Source: Rhodospirillaceae bacterium (lineage in GTDB: Bacteria > Pseudomonadota > Alphaproteobacteria > Rhodospirillales > Rhodospirillaceae). Taken from it: DNA of 64,000 nucleotides. Positions within the stretch are counted from its first letter, which is position 1, and each line of letters begins with the position of its first letter. Positions 1-8,156 of this stretch are shown piece after piece. The notes beneath the pieces were generated by a model that had not been told where the DNA came from, did not search any database, and saw nothing but the letters and a program-made list of their open reading frames with translations. The stretch lies in the NCBI GenBank assembly GCA_040219235.1, contig JAVJSV010000011.1, forward strand, positions 124,001-188,000, given 5' to 3'. Made by a program: the position numbers and the translations under genes.

Positions 1-2
1 CC

Positions 3-44
3 CATGTGAACATCGCGGGCAAAGTGGTGCTGGTTGATACTTAA
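3..44 (+). CDS. C-terminal end of a CDS, possibly a zinc/quinone-type alcohol dehydrogenase
   Basis: The first 14 codons of this frame end in a TAA at 42-44 and read HVNIAGKVVLVDT. A Gly-Lys-Val-Val-Leu ending is common at the C terminus of medium-chain dehydrogenase/quinone oxidoreductases, but 13 residues are too few for a real assignment. The gene would run rightward from outside the window and converge on the TRAP permease genes. Confidence 0.35.
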   Translation, partial: HVNIAGKVVLVDT

Positions 45-235
45 GTAAGAGTCCAGCAGTGGGGTTTTCTCAGCCACAAAGCGCGGGATGAGATCACTTC
101 TGACATTATCTGAAGCGCAGCGCACTAAAGCGTGCGTATCCCGGCGCTGACGCAGGAATGCCTGAGTATCCATTACATCGACTCCACAACCACCATGGGA
201 TGCAAACTCACATCATCTTCAGAGCCAATAGCGCT

Positions 236-1768
236 TTATTGCGGGACGAGATTGTCAAATTGATCAAGGTTGCCTGGCGGCGTTTGAGAAGGCTTGTCAC
301 TCAACAGGTCCTCAAAGCGGTCGAGTCCATCCATGGGAATTGCAGTGCTGGGTGAGGCTTCCGCGCCTAGCGGTGGAACGTAATGTTCGGCACCAAATAG
401 AATATCTGGCAGCCATGTTGCGAGGTCAGGCACAAGCCAGAGCAGTCCAATTCCAGCCACCTGCAAGCCGACAAACGGCAGAGCCCCTTTGTAGATATCC
501 AGTGTCTTGATGGCGGCGTCCGCCACGCCGCGCAGGTAAAAAAGAGCAAACCCAAACGGCGGCGTCAGGAAACTGGTTTGCAAGTTCATGCCGATCAGAA
601 CGCCCAGCCAAATGGGGTCGACGCCGAGCTGAATCAAAACCGGAGCGGCAATTGGCACTGTGATGAAAATAATTTCAAACGTGTCGAGAAAAAACCCAAG
701 AAAGAAAATCACCAGCATCACGATAAAGACAGCGCCTGCCGCACCTCCTGGCATGGAGGCAAGAATATCGAAAACCAGTTCCTCGCCGCCCAAGCCCCTA
801 AAAACCAAACTAAAGACAGACGCGCCCAGTAAAATCACAAAGACCATGGAACTGATCATTAAAGTCGCGCGCATCACCTGACCGAGGATTGATCTGTTCA
901 GTTGGCCTTTGGCGGCGGCTAGGAGCATGGCACCAACTGCTCCAACTGAGGCGGATTCTGTAGGGGTTGCGATACCTGCGAGGATGGACCCAAGGACTGC
1001 AAAAATCAGAAGTAATGGTGGTGCCAGGGCGCTCACAACTCTGCCGGGGAGGCTGGCGCGCTGCGCCGGGTCAAGCTCAAGGGCGGGGCAAGACTCGGGG
1101 TCTGTGATCGCTTTGAAGCCAATCCACAGCATGTAAAGAATGACTAAAATCAGGCCGGGTAACATAGCACCGGCAAACAGTTGCCCGACAGACAAGGGGT
1201 CTGGTGAGAAATTGCCCATTTCCAACTGCGCCTGCTGGTTGGCCCCTTGCAGAATGTCGCCCATAAAAATGAGAACGGTTGAGGGTGGTATGATTTGACC
1301 GAGGGTGCCAGAAGCGCAAATCGCGCCCGTCGCGAGTTTAGGATCATATCCGGCCCGGGTCATGATGGGCAGGCTCAGGAGACCCATGGTGACGACTGTC
1401 GCGCCGACAATGCCGGTTGAGGCGGCGAGCAGGGCCCCCACTAAGATCACGGAGAGTCCGAGACCCCCGCGCATGGCACCAAACAACTCTCCCATGGTCA
1501 TAAGCAGTTGCTCAGCGATTTTTGATCGCTCGAGCATCACGCCCATAAAAACAAACAGGGGCACGGCAACTAGCACTTCATTGGTCATGGTGCCAAAATA
1601 GCGACTCGCCAAAGCAGACAATAAGCTTGGCTCAAACAGACCCAAGGCGATTCCAAGACCGCCGAATGCTAGAGCAGTTCCAGCAAGGGTGAAGGCAACC
1701 GGATAACCAGCAAGCACCACTAATATGGTGGCGAGAAACATCAGGGCCGCAAGAATTTCTCCGATCAT
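236..1768 (-). CDS. dctM: TRAP transporter large permease (DctM family)
   Basis: This 510-residue, very hydrophobic protein has a dozen or so membrane segments and the family pattern GTLGQIIPPS near residue 155. It is the large, ion-coupled membrane subunit of a tripartite ATP-independent periplasmic transporter, which takes up organic acids or related solutes. It is longer than a typical DctM of about 430 residues; the excess is a polar C-terminal tail of roughly 60 residues ending in a Leu-Asp-Gln-Phe-rich stretch. The start codon overlaps the dctQ stop by 4 bp, so the two permease subunits are translationally coupled. No DctP solute-binding protein is encoded nearby, so the substrate cannot be guessed. 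Confidence 0.93.
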   Translation of the reverse strand: MIGEILAALMFLATILVVLAGYPVAFTLAGTALAFGGLGIALGLFEPSLLSALASRYFGTMTNEVLVAVPLFVFMGVMLERSKIAEQLLMTMGELFGAMRGGLGLSVILVGALLAASTGIVGATVVTMGLLSLPIMTRAGYDPKLATGAICASGTLGQIIPPSTVLIFMGDILQGANQQAQLEMGNFSPDPLSVGQLFAGAMLPGLILVILYMLWIGFKAITDPESCPALELDPAQRASLPGRVVSALAPPLLLIFAVLGSILAGIATPTESASVGAVGAMLLAAAKGQLNRSILGQVMRATLMISSMVFVILLGASVFSLVFRGLGGEELVFDILASMPGGAAGAVFIVMLVIFFLGFFLDTFEIIFITVPIAAPVLIQLGVDPIWLGVLIGMNLQTSFLTPPFGFALFYLRGVADAAIKTLDIYKGALPFVGLQVAGIGLLWLVPDLATWLPDILFGAEHYVPPLGAEASPSTAIPMDGLDRFEDLLSDKPSQTPPGNLDQFDNLVPQ

Positions 1769-2328
1769 GCGTTCACCTCGGGCCCATGGACGTTGCTGCG
1801 CTTGAGGTCTGGTGAATATTCTTGGTGACCGTTAAGAAACAACATGCGTCGCGCAAGGAGAGCCATGCCTTGCAGGGTCAGCACAGCGCAAAAAATCCAG
1901 ATCATGGATTTCAAAACAAAGAGGCCGGGCATTCCATTGGACTGCGATGAAGGCTCTAAAATTTTCCAGGATGACAAAACGAACTGGGATGATGTCCAGG
2001 CCAACACCGCCATCCATGGGAATAAAAAGAACAGAGTCCCAAGGATATCCACCCAGGCTTTTGTCTCAGGCTTAAAGCGGGTGTAGGCGATGTCTACGTT
2101 GACATGGCCACCGTGCAAAAATGTAAATCCTGCACCAACCATAAAAACAGCAGCATGTTGCCAAACATAGAGTTCTTGCATCCATGGGAACCCGATGGAG
2201 AAACCATATCTCAGCACAACCACCAGGAAGCAGGTCAGAACGCAGCCGAGCGTTAGCCAGGCGCAGAGTTTCCCAATTAAATTGTTTAAAGCGTCAATCG
2301 CAGCGATAAAGGCAACAGCGCGTTTCAT
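1765..2328 (-). CDS. dctQ: TRAP transporter small permease (DctQ family)
   Basis: The protein of about 187 residues has four hydrophobic segments. Family features are the FPWMQELYVWQH stretch and the GAGFTFLHGGHVNVD stretch, where a conserved Arg/His-Gly-His-Val-rich loop is expected. It is the small membrane subunit that pairs with DctM. I chose the ATG at 2328 (MKRAVAFIAAID) because it gives normal family length; an in-frame ATG at 2391 would add 21 unlikely residues. It is the first gene of a two-gene leftward operon and is divergent from the cyclic-nucleotide-binding gene at 2501. Confidence 0.9.
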   Translation of the reverse strand: MKRAVAFIAAIDALNNLIGKLCAWLTLGCVLTCFLVVVLRYGFSIGFPWMQELYVWQHAAVFMVGAGFTFLHGGHVNVDIAYTRFKPETKAWVDILGTLFFLFPWMAVLAWTSSQFVLSSWKILEPSSQSNGMPGLFVLKSMIWIFCAVLTLQGMALLARRMLFLNGHQEYSPDLKRSNVHGPEVNA

Positions 2329-2500
2329 AATCTTAAATAATCCCCCACCTCTTTCTAACAGGGCTATGGCTAAGGTGCCAGAAAAGCACACTTTTTTCGG
2401 TTTGGGCTGTTTTTATGTGCTTAATTCTTGGTGCAACCGGATTCCGCTGTTTAGAATACCCCCCACTAACTACACAGCGTTCTTTTAAGGTCCAATCTCC

Positions 2501-3091
2501 ATGGTTCAGTCGCTCGATGAGCAGGCTATTGAAGTTGTCACATACCCAAAAGGCACCACTCTCTTTCGGCAGGGTGAGCCGGGTAATGCAGCGTTCATCG
2601 TCAACTCCGGCTCTATCGGTATTTACCGAGAAGTCGAGGATAAAAAGGTGCCGCTTGCGACCCTCAGAAAGGGCGAGCTGTTTGGCGAGATGGCAGTTAT
2701 CGATGGCAGCCCCCGCATGGCCTCGGCCTTTACACTTGAGGATTGCACGCTGACCATGATCTCGGTTGAGTTGATGTCCGAGAAGATGAAGAAGACGGAC
2801 CCTTTCATTAAGGCGCTGATTACAATGCTGCTCGGTAATCTGCGCAGCGTTCATGATAGTTACACACCGAAAGCGCGGAGTTTGTTGGATTCTGTCAGTG
2901 CTCTTAGTCGTCAATGCGATGCATTAACCAAGTTCCTCACGGACAGTGACGATACAGAATTAGATGTGGATGTTGCAGTAAAAGTCGGGGCGCTAAACGA
3001 AGTGGTGGCTGAGTTGGTGGCGATAGCGGAGCGAAATCGTGACAAAGAACGTCGCACCGATGCCCTGCCACCGGCAGCCCCGCCCACCTGA
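2501..3091 (+). CDS. Cyclic nucleotide-binding domain protein without an output domain
   Basis: Residues about 10-100 form a CRP-type cyclic nucleotide-binding beta-roll. The phosphate-binding cassette is clear: GELFGEMAVIDGSPRMASA contains the Gly-Glu, Arg and Ser/Ala positions that contact the cyclic nucleotide phosphate. The remaining 90 residues are charged and helical, with no helix-turn-helix, kinase or channel segment, so this is probably a cAMP or cGMP sensor acting through a partner. The dioxygenase gene starts 9 bp downstream, so the two are likely cotranscribed. Confidence 0.85.
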   Translation: MVQSLDEQAIEVVTYPKGTTLFRQGEPGNAAFIVNSGSIGIYREVEDKKVPLATLRKGELFGEMAVIDGSPRMASAFTLEDCTLTMISVELMSEKMKKTDPFIKALITMLLGNLRSVHDSYTPKARSLLDSVSALSRQCDALTKFLTDSDDTELDVDVAVKVGALNEVVAELVAIAERNRDKERRTDALPPAAPPT

Positions 3092-3099
3092 TTTCTACA

Positions 3100-3942
3100 A
3101 TGACACCGGATTTCATTACACCGGACCAGCTGTCCCAATTCAAGCAAGATGGCGTCATTTGTTTGCGTCAGGTTATTCCGCCGGGCCTCATTGCAATACT
3201 GGCTGCCGGTATAGACTCTTGCTTGAAAAACCCTGGCCCAAAAGGGCGCAATTTTAATGCCGATGGATCGCCAGGGCGCTTCGCGGGCGACGTGTTTATG
3301 TGGACCTTTGACGAGGCCATGCGAGAGTTCTTACTCAAAAGTCCGCTGGCTCACATTGCGGCTTCATTTATGAACTCTTCCACAGCCGTTCACATGTTGG
3401 ATCAAATGTTTGTCAAAGAACCCCAAACGCCGTCGCGCAGTCCATGGCATCAAGATCAAACATATATGTATGCAGACGGAGATCAGTTGATCTCCATTTG
3501 GGTCGCGGTTGATCCGGTTACTGTTCAGTCTGGTGCCGTGGAATGGGTTAAGGGATCGCATCGCTCAGGCGCGCTTTACCAGGCTACTGGGTTTGATCCG
3601 AACATCACTTATGAGTCAGATGAATACGAACCGCTCCCTGACATTGATGCCAATCGTGACGCGTACGACATCGTAGTTTATGAAACACAGCCAGGTGATA
3701 TCGTTGTGAATCATCTGCGTACTCTGCACGCTGCCCCTGGCAATGCGACGAGTGAACGCCGCCGCGCCGTGGCCTATAGGTTTACGGGGGATGATGCGTA
3801 TTACACTGTGCGCAAGAAAGGCGCACAGCCGATTATCGATCCGGGCTTGAGTGAGGGAGATCCTATGCCGTGCGACCTCTTTCCAATGCTTTGGCCAGAG
3901 CCAAGTCAATCTCCCAGCCTTCACATTAATCGTTCTGTTTAG
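3100..3942 (+). CDS. Phytanoyl-CoA dioxygenase (PhyH) family protein
   Basis: This 280-residue Fe(II)/2-oxoglutarate oxygenase has the metal-binding His-X-Asp in SPWHQDQTYMY (about residues 112-122). The distal His lies in HLRTLHAAPGN, and the following Arg-Arg-Arg stretch probably holds the 2-oxoglutarate-binding Arg. Family members hydroxylate or halogenate varied small molecules, so the substrate is open. It sits 9 bp after the cyclic-nucleotide-binding gene. Its last 4 bp overlap the end of the convergent GNAT gene. Confidence 0.88.
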   Translation: MTPDFITPDQLSQFKQDGVICLRQVIPPGLIAILAAGIDSCLKNPGPKGRNFNADGSPGRFAGDVFMWTFDEAMREFLLKSPLAHIAASFMNSSTAVHMLDQMFVKEPQTPSRSPWHQDQTYMYADGDQLISIWVAVDPVTVQSGAVEWVKGSHRSGALYQATGFDPNITYESDEYEPLPDIDANRDAYDIVVYETQPGDIVVNHLRTLHAAPGNATSERRRAVAYRFTGDDAYYTVRKKGAQPIIDPGLSEGDPMPCDLFPMLWPEPSQSPSLHINRSV

Positions 3943-4460
3943 CCGTAGGATGGGATCTTTTCCCATCCGTAGGCAATTTCATCTAATTCAACGTCGGCCT
4001 CAGCACTGGTCCGGCTTGAAACAACTGTGCCGCCCATGCGTTTATAGAACATGTCAGCTGGATTATCTCTGAGAACCCAGATCGCCAGACCCTCTAAACC
4101 AGCTTGGTGCAGTCTGTTGCTGGCCGCGAGAAACAACCTGCGACCGTGCCCTTCTCTTTGAAAACCGGGCAATATGTATAGGCTGGAGATTTCGCCTTCG
4201 TGGCCTGGAATCACCGACCTAAGTGGCCCGTAGGATACGAAGCCAACGATCTCTCCGTTGAGATTCTCGCTTACCAACACACCTTCGCTTTTACCCATAT
4301 GATTCATGATCCGCACCCAAGCAATAGCGCGTCGGTCCTCAGTAAAACTATCAATATAAGATTTTGGGAGTAACCCCGAATAAGTGGCATGCCAGGTTTT
4401 GACATGAACGTTTGCGATGCGTGCTGCGTCTTCTGCCTCTGCTGTTCTAATCGTAAGCAT
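3939..4460 (-). CDS. GNAT family N-acetyltransferase
   Basis: This is a 173-residue single-domain acetyltransferase. The acetyl-CoA pyrophosphate-binding motif A reads QREGHGRRLF (about residue 105), preceded by the beta4 strand SSLYIL. The C-terminal FYKRMGG segment is the usual motif B. The acceptor cannot be predicted. It is convergent with the dioxygenase gene and divergent from the DUF1838 gene, with a perfect 6-bp palindrome in the divergent spacer at 4545-4558. Confidence 0.88.
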   Translation of the reverse strand: MLTIRTAEAEDAARIANVHVKTWHATYSGLLPKSYIDSFTEDRRAIAWVRIMNHMGKSEGVLVSENLNGEIVGFVSYGPLRSVIPGHEGEISSLYILPGFQREGHGRRLFLAASNRLHQAGLEGLAIWVLRDNPADMFYKRMGGTVVSSRTSAEADVELDEIAYGWEKIPSYG

Positions 4461-4544
4461 GGGACCCTATTTCGCAGCCTTGATGGTGAAGCTAAATTAT
4501 CTGTCCAACGCGTGGATGTTGTAAAAGTCGACCTTAGCAGATGT

Positions 4545-4558
4545 TCCCAGACCTGGGA
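4545..4558. promoter_or_regulatory. Inverted repeat in divergent promoter region (candidate operator)
   Basis: TCCCAG-AC-CTGGGA is a perfect 6-bp inverted repeat with a 2-bp spacer, extending imperfectly to TGT...ACA on the outside. It lies between the divergent GNAT (starts 4460) and DUF1838 (starts 4615) genes, where a dimeric repressor or activator would bind. No run of T follows, so a terminator is less likely. Confidence 0.4.
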
Positions 4559-4614
4559 CAATCGTATTAGAGATAATAACCTGTGACGCATTACATAAAC
4601 AAAGGATCACATTC

Positions 4615-5601
4615 ATGATTGTATCATCCGTTGACCGGTTTCTGATGGACCGGCGCCGCGCACTTGGTGCGGGGTTAGGGCTTGCCGCTGCCGCTGCGGG
4701 ATTGTCCGCATCTCCCGCCCTCGCAAAATCCAATGGCTTTGACACGGCGCTCGACTTTGATGGTGCCTTTGACCCAAAAAAGCCGGAGCACAACACGCTC
4801 GCCTTTTGCAAACTCATGTCCGATACGCGTGATGGTGTTGAAACCTGCGGCTATTTCAAAGGGGATGTTCTTGCGTACGTTGGTCCAGACAAGCGTTTAG
4901 AGCCTTTGTTTGGCTATGAAGGTTTCGGGATGACTCGGACTTTCCAAACCGGTGACTATGCGTGGCGCAAGCTTCATAAAGAGGTTGCCTATTACACTGA
5001 TTTAAAAACCGGCGAAATCATGGATGAGTGGCGCAACCCTTTCCTCGACGAAACGGTCAAGGTGGTTCAGGTCCATAATGATGTGGTGAACTCGACATGG
5101 GCGCCAACCTATTCTTTCGGTGTTGGCCCAACCAAAGTTACCTATCCGTTTGTCTTTCCGTGGTTGGTGATGGGAGATAATGCGGTGGTAGACTTCGGTG
5201 TAAACACCACCCACCGTGCCGTGCTTCAACCGGAAGAATGGCCGCGCGAATCTCATGGTGAAATCACTCAGGTTCTTGAAGCCATCCAGGTCCATGCACG
5301 TCTATCTGATCTCATGGATCCTAAACAAACCCGTGTGCAAGCCTCAGGTTCTTGGCAACGTATTTCGCCGTGGTTGCCATGGATGCTGATGGGACGTCAG
5401 TCTGGTCACCTGTTCTATAAGACGGTAACGCGCCGTATGGCAGAAGGCGTGGAAGGCTTGCCACGGCACATTCGCGAGTACACGGAAGCCAACTACCCCG
5501 ATTACTTCACTGCCCCGACGGAATGGCAGGAGCCAAATGTATCCAGTTATGAAGTTTACGAGCGTGAAATGGATCCGCAACCCTTCAAAGATGGCGTCTA
5601 G
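4615..5601 (+). CDS. DUF1838 family protein, Tat-exported
   Basis: The 328-residue protein starts with a twin-arginine-type signal (MDRRRALGAGLGLAAAAAG, ending near ALA-K), so it is probably exported folded, perhaps with a cofactor. The rest matches DUF1838: a DFDGAFDP start, a KLHKEVAYYTDLKTGEIMDEW segment and a Trp-rich C-terminal part. The function of this family is unknown to me. The ATG at 4615 follows an AAAGGA 8 bp upstream; ATG 4645 is the alternative. A strong terminator follows at 5631. Confidence 0.85.
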   Translation: MIVSSVDRFLMDRRRALGAGLGLAAAAAGLSASPALAKSNGFDTALDFDGAFDPKKPEHNTLAFCKLMSDTRDGVETCGYFKGDVLAYVGPDKRLEPLFGYEGFGMTRTFQTGDYAWRKLHKEVAYYTDLKTGEIMDEWRNPFLDETVKVVQVHNDVVNSTWAPTYSFGVGPTKVTYPFVFPWLVMGDNAVVDFGVNTTHRAVLQPEEWPRESHGEITQVLEAIQVHARLSDLMDPKQTRVQASGSWQRISPWLPWMLMGRQSGHLFYKTVTRRMAEGVEGLPRHIREYTEANYPDYFTAPTEWQEPNVSSYEVYEREMDPQPFKDGV

Positions 5602-5630
5602 CTTCAACGCTGAATAAAGACCGTTATTTG

Positions 5631-5664
5631 AAAAGGGCGACCGCAAGAATCGGGTCGCCCTTTT
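5631..5664 (+). terminator. Rho-independent terminator
   Basis: A 12-bp perfect stem (AAAAGGGCGACC / GGTCGCCCTTTT) with a 10-nt loop lies 30 bp after the DUF1838 stop. The A-rich and T-rich outer arms would let it work in both directions, but no leftward gene ends here. Confidence 0.8.
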
Positions 5665-5689
5665 CTGCATCTAAACGGTACTGTGAGGG

Positions 5690-6538
5690 ATGAACCGTAT
5701 CTCATCAAACACCAATTTCAACGATGACCTCCGTGATTACCAACGTGTCGAATTGGCTATTGCTTACATTATTGAAAACCGCTCATCGCAGCCGGAATTA
5801 GATATCGTAGCCGCAAGCATGGGCCTCAGTCCTTTTCATGCTCAACGACTGTTTTCGCGTTGGGCTGGTGTCAGCCCTAAACGGTTTTTGTCATATCTGA
5901 CGATCGAACACGCCAAGCAAAAACTGGAAGAGTCTGCCAGCGTGTTTGATGCGGCGTTGGATGCGGGGCTGTCTGGTCCGTCCCGTTTGTACGACCTGAT
6001 GGTGTCGGTCGAGGCGATGACCCCTGGAGAATATAAAACGCAAGGGTCAGATATCACTATCAGGTATGGCCTCGCATCTACACCCTATGGAGCGGCTCTG
6101 TTGTTGGTGTCTGATCGCGGTCTTTGCGGGCTTGAGTTTGTCACGGATAACGTTGCGGTTTTGCTCGAGTCTGCAAAACAGAGATGGCCTCTGAGTCATT
6201 TTGAAGAAGACCAGGGCCTTGCCAAGGAAGTGGCTTCGCGCATTTTTTCAGGTGGCCAGTCTATTCCGATCCTTATGAAAGGGACGCCTTGGCAACTGCA
6301 AGTTTGGTCGGCCCTTTTGCGTGTGCCGCCTGGCGCGATTACGAGTTACGGGCAAATCGCAGAACACGTCTGTACCAGAAAAGCGTCTCGCGCTGTTGGC
6401 ACAGCCGTTGCGGCCAATCACATTGGCTATGTTGTACCGTGCCATCGTGTTTTGAGGGCGACAGGTTTATTTAAGCGGTATCGCTGGGGTGCGTCTCGTC
6501 GCTGGGCTATGCTGGCGAGGGAGTCAGCCGGACGCTAA
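5690..6538 (+). CDS. AraC-type HTH fused to methylated-DNA-protein-cysteine methyltransferase (Ada/Ogt type)
   Basis: Residues about 15-120 are an AraC/Ada-type DNA-binding domain (FHAQRLFSRWAGVSPKRFLSYL). Residues about 120-280 are an O6-alkylguanine DNA alkyltransferase with the active-site motif PCHRV, nucleophile Cys251, plus the SRAVGTAVAAN and RYRWG flanks. It should repair O6-alkylguanine by irreversible alkyl transfer to Cys251. Unlike full Ada, it has no N-terminal Cys4 zinc domain that senses methyl phosphotriesters, so self-activation by methylation is not expected. It stands alone after a terminator. Confidence 0.9.
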   Translation: MNRISSNTNFNDDLRDYQRVELAIAYIIENRSSQPELDIVAASMGLSPFHAQRLFSRWAGVSPKRFLSYLTIEHAKQKLEESASVFDAALDAGLSGPSRLYDLMVSVEAMTPGEYKTQGSDITIRYGLASTPYGAALLLVSDRGLCGLEFVTDNVAVLLESAKQRWPLSHFEEDQGLAKEVASRIFSGGQSIPILMKGTPWQLQVWSALLRVPPGAITSYGQIAEHVCTRKASRAVGTAVAANHIGYVVPCHRVLRATGLFKRYRWGASRRWAMLARESAGR

Positions 6539-6540
6539 GA

Positions 6541-6876
6541 CTAAGAAGTCTTGTTTTTATAGTTCTGTATGGTGACAGAAATTTGCGAACGAATTTCTTT
6601 CGGTTGATCTCGAATCGCGAGCCCAACACTTTTTAATTCACCACGTAAACTATAAACCTGATCTAGAAGTGACAGGATGACGGGAATTGCTTCCTCTTGA
6701 ATATCCAACTCATCCAGCAGATAGCAAATCAGATCTGCGCGTCCCACATCCAGGTCATTATATACGGCTTGCGTTTTCTCAGGTTTTGGCGTGATCCACC
6801 CTTCCTGAACCCAGCGATCCAGTCGGCTGTCTGTCAAGTTTGCACAGAGCCTGATGATGTCAGCTTCACGGTACAT
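6541..6876 (-). CDS. cbpM: Chaperone modulator CbpM family protein
   Basis: This 111-residue protein has a MerR-like N-terminal helix-turn-helix (TDSRLDRWVQEGWITP) and a helical C terminus, as in CbpM, which binds the J domain of CbpA and inhibits it. The family call is supported by position: its start codon abuts the cbpA stop (1-bp overlap at 6876), the standard cbpA-cbpM order. Confidence 0.85.
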   Translation of the reverse strand: MYREADIIRLCANLTDSRLDRWVQEGWITPKPEKTQAVYNDLDVGRADLICYLLDELDIQEEAIPVILSLLDQVYSLRGELKSVGLAIRDQPKEIRSQISVTIQNYKNKTS

Positions 6877-7814
6877 TAGACGGACTCCTTTATCTTGGCG
6901 CGTGGGTTGTAGGAATGAGACTCAGCCCAATCAGTCATAAATTCTGTTAACTCAGCATCGATAGAGTCTGGCAACGCAATACTCAGTCTGACAAGCTGGT
7001 CTCCCCTGGCAGATTTTGTTTCAATACCCTTTCCTTTCAGTCGAAGTGTGGTGCCACTGGTTGATCCCTTGGGTATGGCCATCGTCACGCTACCGTTTAT
7101 CGTTGGCACCTCGACGCGGCCTCCAAGAATGGCTTCTGGTAGCGTAATAGGCAGCTCAATCTGTATATCGTTTCCCTGCCGTGTGAACTTCGTGTGCGGT
7201 TTGACCGCAACGGCAATAAGTGCATCACCTGGCCCACCTTTACCGAAGCCGGGCTGTCCCTTGCCTTTTAACCGTAATGTTTGTCCGTCCGTTAAACCTT
7301 TTGGGATATTAACATCAAGACTTTGTCCGTCCGGTAAGGTGAGGCGTTTTGTGCAGCCCCGCGCAGCCTCTAAGAATTCAACACCCAACGTGAATTGAAG
7401 ATCACTGCCACGCCTTGAAAAGCTAGAACTCTGCCGCCCCTGGCCCGCCTGACTTTGACGACCGAATAGATCAGAGAATATCTCGTTGATATCAGCGGCG
7501 TCGCCAAAGTTTGACGACGTATAGTACTGATGAGGCCCAGGCCCTTCTGCATGCTGCCGGTAAGCTCCAGCCTGAGGTGTTTCAGCCCCAGACGCATCAA
7601 TCTCGCCTCGGTCATAGCGCTTACGTTTATCCTCGTCGCCCAATATGGAGTGCGCAGCCGAAATAGCCTTGAATTTCTCCTCGGCTGATGAATCACCTGG
7701 ATGCAGGTCGGGGTGATACTGTTTTGCGAGGCGGCGATAGGCGGCCCGTATTTCATTTTGTCCGGCCGTTTTTGCAACGCCAAGCGTGGTATAAAGGTCT
7801 TCAGGTTTACTCAT
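6876..7814 (-). CDS. cbpA: DnaJ-class co-chaperone CbpA
   Basis: It has an N-terminal J domain with His34-Pro35-Asp36 (YHPDLHPGD), a Gly/Ser-rich linker and two DnaJ C-terminal substrate-binding domains (residues about 130-310). The cysteine zinc-finger of full DnaJ is missing, which defines CbpA/DjlA-type proteins. It stimulates DnaK. I chose ATG 7814 (MSKPEDLY) because a GGAGAG lies 8 bp upstream; the frame stays open to 7862. It is divergent from hsp20, forming a heat-shock pair. Confidence 0.93.
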   Translation of the reverse strand: MSKPEDLYTTLGVAKTAGQNEIRAAYRRLAKQYHPDLHPGDSSAEEKFKAISAAHSILGDEDKRKRYDRGEIDASGAETPQAGAYRQHAEGPGPHQYYTSSNFGDAADINEIFSDLFGRQSQAGQGRQSSSFSRRGSDLQFTLGVEFLEAARGCTKRLTLPDGQSLDVNIPKGLTDGQTLRLKGKGQPGFGKGGPGDALIAVAVKPHTKFTRQGNDIQIELPITLPEAILGGRVEVPTINGSVTMAIPKGSTSGTTLRLKGKGIETKSARGDQLVRLSIALPDSIDAELTEFMTDWAESHSYNPRAKIKESV

Positions 7815-8011
7815 AAATCCAGCTCTCCAAATTACCCGCGCACGGGATAAAGGCTGAGGCACCTTCAGTCATATATAAGCGGTGAGGCCTGTATTCGCTA
7901 TGCTCCTCGATCTAAAATTTACCCGTTGAGATGGTTTTGTCCCAATTCTGAGATCACCAATATTTTCACAGAATTAACCTCAATGAGGGACGAAAAAATA
8001 TCCTTTTGGGT

Positions 8012-8040
8012 CTTGCGCAGATCATTCCGCACACTAAATG
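8012..8040 (+). promoter_or_regulatory. Possible heat-shock or housekeeping promoter for hsp20
   Basis: CTTGCG at 8012-8017 and TAAATG at 8035-8040 are separated by 17 bp. The CTTG core fits the -35 of alphaproteobacterial RpoH promoters, while the -10 is a weak match. It would give a leader of about 110 nt ahead of hsp20, long enough for the thermometer below. Confidence 0.3.
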
Positions 8041-8094
8041 AGTGGGGACAGATGCCGCTTTTGGGTCTGTCATTTACCTTAACCAAGCGTGGCC

Positions 8095-8156
8095 ACTGCG
8101 GCACGTATTGGCGTCGCAGTAGCGCGCTTTTTGATATCGCTTATGGAGGATATCTT
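8095..8156 (+). promoter_or_regulatory. ROSE-like RNA thermometer in the hsp20 leader
   Basis: Just before the hsp20 ATG the mRNA can fold so that UCGCU (8137-8141) pairs with AGGA (8147-8150). G8139 is bulged and a GAUA/UAUC extension closes the stem (8133-8136 with 8151-8154). This is the diagnostic ROSE layout: a U-Y-G-C-U motif masking the Shine-Dalgarno with one unpaired G. A second hairpin (ACTGCG 8095-8100 with CGCAGT 8115-8120) lies upstream, as in multi-hairpin ROSE elements. Heating would open the weak AU-rich stem and free GGAGG for translation. The 340-bp stretch from 7815 to 8156 holds nothing else I can recognise. Confidence 0.72.

Noticed and set aside
7926-8156. In-frame upstream extension of hsp20
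   Set aside because: The ATG at 8157 has a good Shine-Dalgarno and the upstream codons fall in the thermometer leader.
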